Source: Chitinophagales bacterium (lineage in GTDB: Bacteria > Bacteroidota > Bacteroidia > Chitinophagales > UBA2359). Taken from it: a DNA stretch of 64,000 nt. A model generated the notes under the pieces. It did not search any database, was not told where the DNA came from, and saw only the letters and a program-made list of their open reading frames with translations. Below, in pieces: positions 19,401-25,400 of the stretch. Every line of letters starts with the position of its first letter. Position 1 is the first letter of the stretch. The DNA is taken from positions 1,992,501-2,056,500 of the forward strand of contig JAWKLZ010000002.1 in the NCBI GenBank assembly GCA_041392475.1, given 5' to 3'. The position numbers and the translations under genes are program-made.

Positions 19401-22400
19401 CTTGCGTCAAAAACAGTGAGTCAAAACCCAATTCTAAGAAAGTAGCTTGTTCTTCCATTTCTTCGGGTTCTACGCCGCTCAATTCAAACAATACGTCTTT
19501 GATTTTTTCGGTAATGCGCTCTTTTCGTGGCACTGCGCTTGTGTTTATGTGATTAGTTGTTTGTGTGTTCATGTTAGTTTGGGTTGATAGCGTGTTAAAG
19601 TTTTGCTGTGTTAATGTGTTCATGTTGGTTGGTTGGGTATTCATCTGATGATACCCATTCCTCTGTATCTCCGTGCCTCCGTGTTCAATCTGTACTCCAT
19701 TTCTCTGCGCCTCTCCGTCTCTGCGTTCAGTTTCCCGTCTATCGTCCACCGTCTGCCGTCCTCCGTCAAAAGGCTCAATCCAATACCGTTTGCGCTCAAA
19801 TGGATAAGTTGGCAATGGTGTTCTTTTGGCATTTTGATTTGCATAAAAAGCCTTCCAATCCAGTTCCATGCCTTCCAACCAAAGTTTCGCAACGGTTTTG
19901 TACAGAAATTCCACATCGTTTTTAGGCTCTTTCGGGTGTCGAAGCGAAGCCAAAATCAACTGCTTAGAATTTTTGGCGGGATGCTGACGGGCAAAAGTCG
20001 AGAGTGTTTGACCAGGCCCAACCTCCAATAAAACCCGATTGGGGAGCGCAAAAATCGCCTCCAATCCATCCGAAAAACGGACGGTATTCCGCAAATGACT
20101 TACCCAATATTCAGCGGTCATCACCTCCTCTGGATTCGCCCAAGTTCCCGTCACATTGGACACAAAAGGAATTTGGGGTTCTTGAAAGTTGATGGTTTGC
20201 AAGAAATCGTGGAACTGTCCCATGATGGGCGCAACTTGTGGAGAATGTGCGGCTACTTTGATGTGAATGCGTTTGGCATCAATGTTTTCTGCCACCAATC
20301 GCTGCTGCAAAGCGTCAATCGCTCCCACTGTTCCCGAAATCACACAGTTGTTCGGTTTGTTGATGGCTGCAAAACTCAAATCACCCTGCATGTACTTTCG
20401 AGCCTCCAATTCGGTCATCGGCACACTCAACATACCGCCTTCTACCTCCAAACTTTCAAACAATTTGCCCCTTGTGTAAACCAATGCCAAGGCTTCTTCG
20501 ATGGTGAAAACTCCTGCAATACAAGCTGCTGCATATTCACCCATGCTGTGTCCAATCATTTCGGAGGGCGTTATTCCCCAAGATTGCCACAATTTGGCTA
20601 AGGCATATTCGATGGTGAGTAGGGTTGGGAGAGCGAGAGAAGGACGGCGGAGTTGGGCGGCTAAATTGTCTTCGCTTTCATTAACGTCACCGAACCCGTT
20701 GGGTGTTGGCGAGTTTTTCGCTTGGCTACCTGCAATAAATTTCCTTACCTCCAATCCATGATTCGCCTCCAATATCTCCAAACATTCCTCCACAAATCCT
20801 CTGAAAATTGGATTTTCTTCATACAAATCCTTCGCCATCTCCACATATTGCGCTCCACCTCCTGCAAACAAAAACACCATGGAAGGTGCTGCTCCTTGCT
20901 GCAAACCTGAAACCGTATTTGGGTTTTTCACATTCTCCAAAGCTGCAATCGCTTCTTCGTGATTTTTGGCGATAATCGCTCTGCGGTGTTGGAAATGTTG
21001 GCGACCAATTGCCAAAGTGTAAGCAGCATCGGTTAGACTCAATTCTGTTTCTGGCTTCCTTTGAAGGAAAGTGCTTAGGTCTTTTGTGCTTTCTTCAAGG
21101 GCATTTTCTGTTTTTGCAGATAATAAAAACAAGTTGTGTTTCTGTGCATCTGTGCCTCTGTGTTCAATCAAAGGAGCTTCCTCCAATATGATATGTGCAT
21201 TCGTTCCGCCCAATCCAAAAGAGCTTACTCCAGCCCGTCTCGGCTTGTCACTCCGTTTCCAACGCTGCAAACGTTGATTCACATAAAATGGGGATTTTTC
21301 AAAAGGGATTTGAGGATTCGGTGTTTTGAAGTGCATCGTTGGAGGCATCAATTCATAGCAAAGCGACAAAGCCGTTTTGATGATACCCGCTACACATGCC
21401 CCTGTGTCCAAATGTCCAATATTGGTTTTGATGGAACTGATGGCGCAAAACTGCTTTTTGTCGGTCGTTTTGCGGAAAGCTTGGCTGAGTGCTGCAAGTT
21501 CTATCGGGTCACCCAAACGAGTGCCTGTTCCATGTGTTTCAATGTATTGTATGTCGTCTGCTGTGATACCCGCTTTTTTCTGTGCAGCTTCAATACAGGC
21601 TGCTTGTCCTTTGATGCTTGGAGCGGTAAATCCGATTTTGTCGGAGCCATCGTTGTTGATGGCAGTTCCTTTAATGACCGCATAAATGTAGTCGCCATCT
21701 TCAATGGCTTTGTCCAACTTTTTGAGGACGATGATGTTGATGCCATTTCCTCGCACCATGCCTTTTGCATCTGCATCGAAAGCTTTGCAAGTTCCGTCTG
21801 GGGAAAGAGGGCCGCCTTCGGTGTATTCATAGCCCGAAGCCAAAGGTGGCTGTATGCGTCCACCGCCGACCATGACCATATCGCTGTCGCCATTCAACAA
21901 ACTTTGGCAAGCCAAATGTACGCCTACACCTGAACTGGAACAAGCTGTTTGGACATTGACGGCTGGGCCTTTGAGGTTGAGTTTGTAGGCAACTCTGGTG
22001 ATGGAAAAGCTTTTTTCGCTGCCGATTGTGCTGGTGTATTCACCTGATGATTGCAGCAAATCGGGATGTGTGGCGATGTTGTTGTTGAAGTAGGTATTTT
22101 GTGCCACTCCTCCAAAGATGCCAATTTTACCTTCGTAGTTTTCAGGATTGTAGCCCGCATTTTGGAGGGCAGAATAGGCGGTTTCTAAAAACACTCGGTG
22201 CTGAGGGTCCATCATTTCGGCTTCTTTGGGATGGTAGCCAAAGAATTTTGCATCGAAACAGTCGGCATAGTTTAAGGTGTAGTGCCGCCCTACGAAATTG
22301 GGGTCGTCCAACATATTGGGGTCTAAGCCTGCCTTCAATAGGTCTTCTGCGGTGACTTGTTTGCCGACTTCTGTTCCGTTGACCAAGTTCATCCACAGTT

Positions 22401-25400
22401 CGTGGGGTGTGTTGGCTCCTGGGAGGCGGCAGGCGATGCCGATGATGGCTATATCCTGTGTTGGGGTGCTAAGGTGTTGGGGCGTTAAGGTGTTGGGGTG
22501 TTCGTGTGTATCCGTATTTGCGTCTGTTTGTATGGTGTTTCGGCTGATGAATTCGCCATTACTGAGTTGTGTTTCGTCTATTGTCTGTCGTCCACCGTCC
22601 GCCATCGGGTAACCTAAGTTAGTAGCCAATTCCCAAGTCGTTTCACTCAAGAAATTATCCTCTTTCACCTTTTTCCAAGTTTCTGCCAATTTTGGATTGA
22701 TGCCCTTTTGCTTCAATAGTTTATCGTCGCTCATAGAGCGAGAATCTTTGTAAATGCCATCTACCATTTTCTGGTCGAGATTTTGGTAGGGGGCAATGAG
22801 GCTGGGATGGTAGTCCAAGCCGATTTGAGCGCACAATTGGCGCATGGTTTTTTCGGGTTCTGCGACCAATTCCTCGTATTGCAGCCTGAATTGACGGTTT
22901 TTCGGAATGGATTGCAGGAAATCAACTGTGTTTTTGTGGCTTTGCAGCCAAACCAATTCGCCGAGTTCTTGGGTATTGAAGGGGTGATTTTTGATGTGCA
23001 ATACTTGGTCGAAGTGGTATTTCTCGAAAGATTTGACCATCGAATAGGGATGGCGTACCAAGTGTATGTAAATTGCTTTTTGGTCGAAAATTTGCTCGGA
23101 ACGCTTCAATGCGTTGTGGTCGAGGGCGTAGGAAGGTGATTTGTCGAGTAAATGATAGTCGCCTGCCCATTCCTGCAATTGTTGGAATACTTGTGTGGTA
23201 TCATACCCTTTTTGCTCCAATTTCTGCAATATGCCTTTGGCGGTGTCGGCATCGCAGTTCTTCAATTCCATGACTGCCCGCACCAATCCTTCTAACCACA
23301 AACTGAATTTGCCGCTGTATGCTTGGCTTCTTTCCTCCAATGTGTTGAAGTGCAATAACTGCAATTCGTTTGCTCCAAATATTTCTGGATGTCCTGCCAA
23401 CATGACCCGCAATAGGCTTGTGCCTGAACGGGGTGGGGCGAGGATGAAGATGGGAGGATGGTTCAATTGTTTTATTGCTGAATTGCTGAATTGCTGAATT
23501 GTTTTATTGTTGAACTCTTGGATGGTGTGGAGGTATTGGGGGAAGGTTTTTATGGAACGGCTGACGGTGGACGGTGGACGGTGGACGGATTTTTTGTTTG
23601 TATCCGCTTCAACTGTTGACAAGGTTCGAGAACCGTTGTCAAAGTTTTCGCTCACCTTGTCAACGGTCGCAGACCTTGATAACGGTTGGAATGAGGATAA
23701 TTCCTCCTTGTAACTTTCCTCCAACATCGCTGCATATTCTGCAATAGTTGGGTTGTCAAAAATGGTGGTGATGAAAATTGGGGCATCCAATTGTTGCTGC
23801 AATTCTCCAATGAATTGTGCGGCTTGTATGGAATTTCCACCGAGTTCAAAAAATTTGTCGTGGCGACCAATCGGACTGATTTCCAAGAGTTTTTCCCAAA
23901 TTTTTGCCAAGTGTTTTTCCAAATTGCCTGATGGTTCAATAAATGCTTGCTCCAAAACGGGGCGCAATTTGGTGGGTTCGGGTAGGGCTTGTCGGTCAAT
24001 TTTGCCGTTGGTGGTTAGGGGCATTTGTGGGAGGAATACGAAGGCTGTGGGCAGCATATAGTCGGGTAGTTTTTCCTCCAAAAATGCACGAATCTCAGAT
24101 ACGTTTAGGGATAAATTGGGGTGTAGGCATAGATAGGCAACGAGTTTTTGTTGGTTTACTTGGTGTTGGTTTTGAAGGACTACAACGGTTTCTTTGACAG
24201 ATGGATGGAGTCCTATGGCGACTTCGATTTCTCCTAATTCGATTCGAAATCCTCTGAATTTTACTTGATAGTCGATGCGTCCTAAGAATTCTACATTGCC
24301 ATCGGGCATCCAACGGGCGAGGTCGCCTGTTTTGTATAGTGTTTTTGTTCGTGTTGGCGTGTTAAGGTGTTGGGATATTGGAGTGTTATCTTTCACCGTC
24401 TGTCGTCCACCATCTGCCGTCCACCGTTTACCGTGAAGCGGCATGTCTGTATTGTAGAAAGGATTTTGGATGAATCTTTCTGCGCTGAGTTCGGGACGGT
24501 TCCAATAGCCTCTTGCCAAAATTTCTTCTGTTCCTCCAATGTAAATTTCGCCCACTTCTCCATCTCCAACGGGTTGTAGTTCTTCGTTTAGAATGAAAAT
24601 TTCGTAGTGTTTGATGGGAATACCTATTGGTACTTTTTCGTCACTGAATCCTTTGGGAATGGTGAAAAAAGTGCAGTTGACAGTGGCTTCTGTTGGGCCG
24701 TAGAGGTTGTAGAGTTGGCAGTGGGGAATGAGTCGCTCATGTTTTTGTGTCATTGCAGTGGGGCAAACTTCACCTGATACATTGACCAATTGAAGGCTAC
24801 GCAATTTGTGGGGCGGAGCTTGTTCGAGTATCAAAGTGTGCAGTGAGGGCAAGGTCAAAATGTGTGTGACTTGGTGGCGTTCAACAAGGTTTGCCAATCG
24901 CTGAATGTCTTTTTCTTCGCCTTGTTCGGGCAATACCAATGTGCTTCCTTGCAAGATTGTCCAGAAAATGGTGAGGACGGATACATCAAAGGATATGGAG
25001 CAAGTGAGCAACATTTTGCTTATTGGAATGGGTGCAATTTCTTGTTGTCCTTCGAGTTGGTTCATCACATTTTCGTGGGTCAGCATCACACCTTTGGGCT
25101 TGCCTGTCGAGCCAGAAGTGTAGATGCAGTATGCCAAATCCTCGGGTTGGGCTATTGGGATGTAGTCGTTTGCAGTGCTATATTGTTCAACGGTTTGCCA
25201 ATCGGTGTCCATCACAAAGATGTGGGCATCGGTTGAAGGGATGCGAGCTAAATGTTTTTGCTCGGTGAGAATGACCTTGGCTTGGGCATCTTCGAGCATG
25301 AACTGCAATCGCTGTGTGGGATAGTCCACATCTACGGGTACATAGGCTCCACCTGCTTTGAGGATGGCGAAAATGCCGATGAGCATGTCTATGGAACGAT

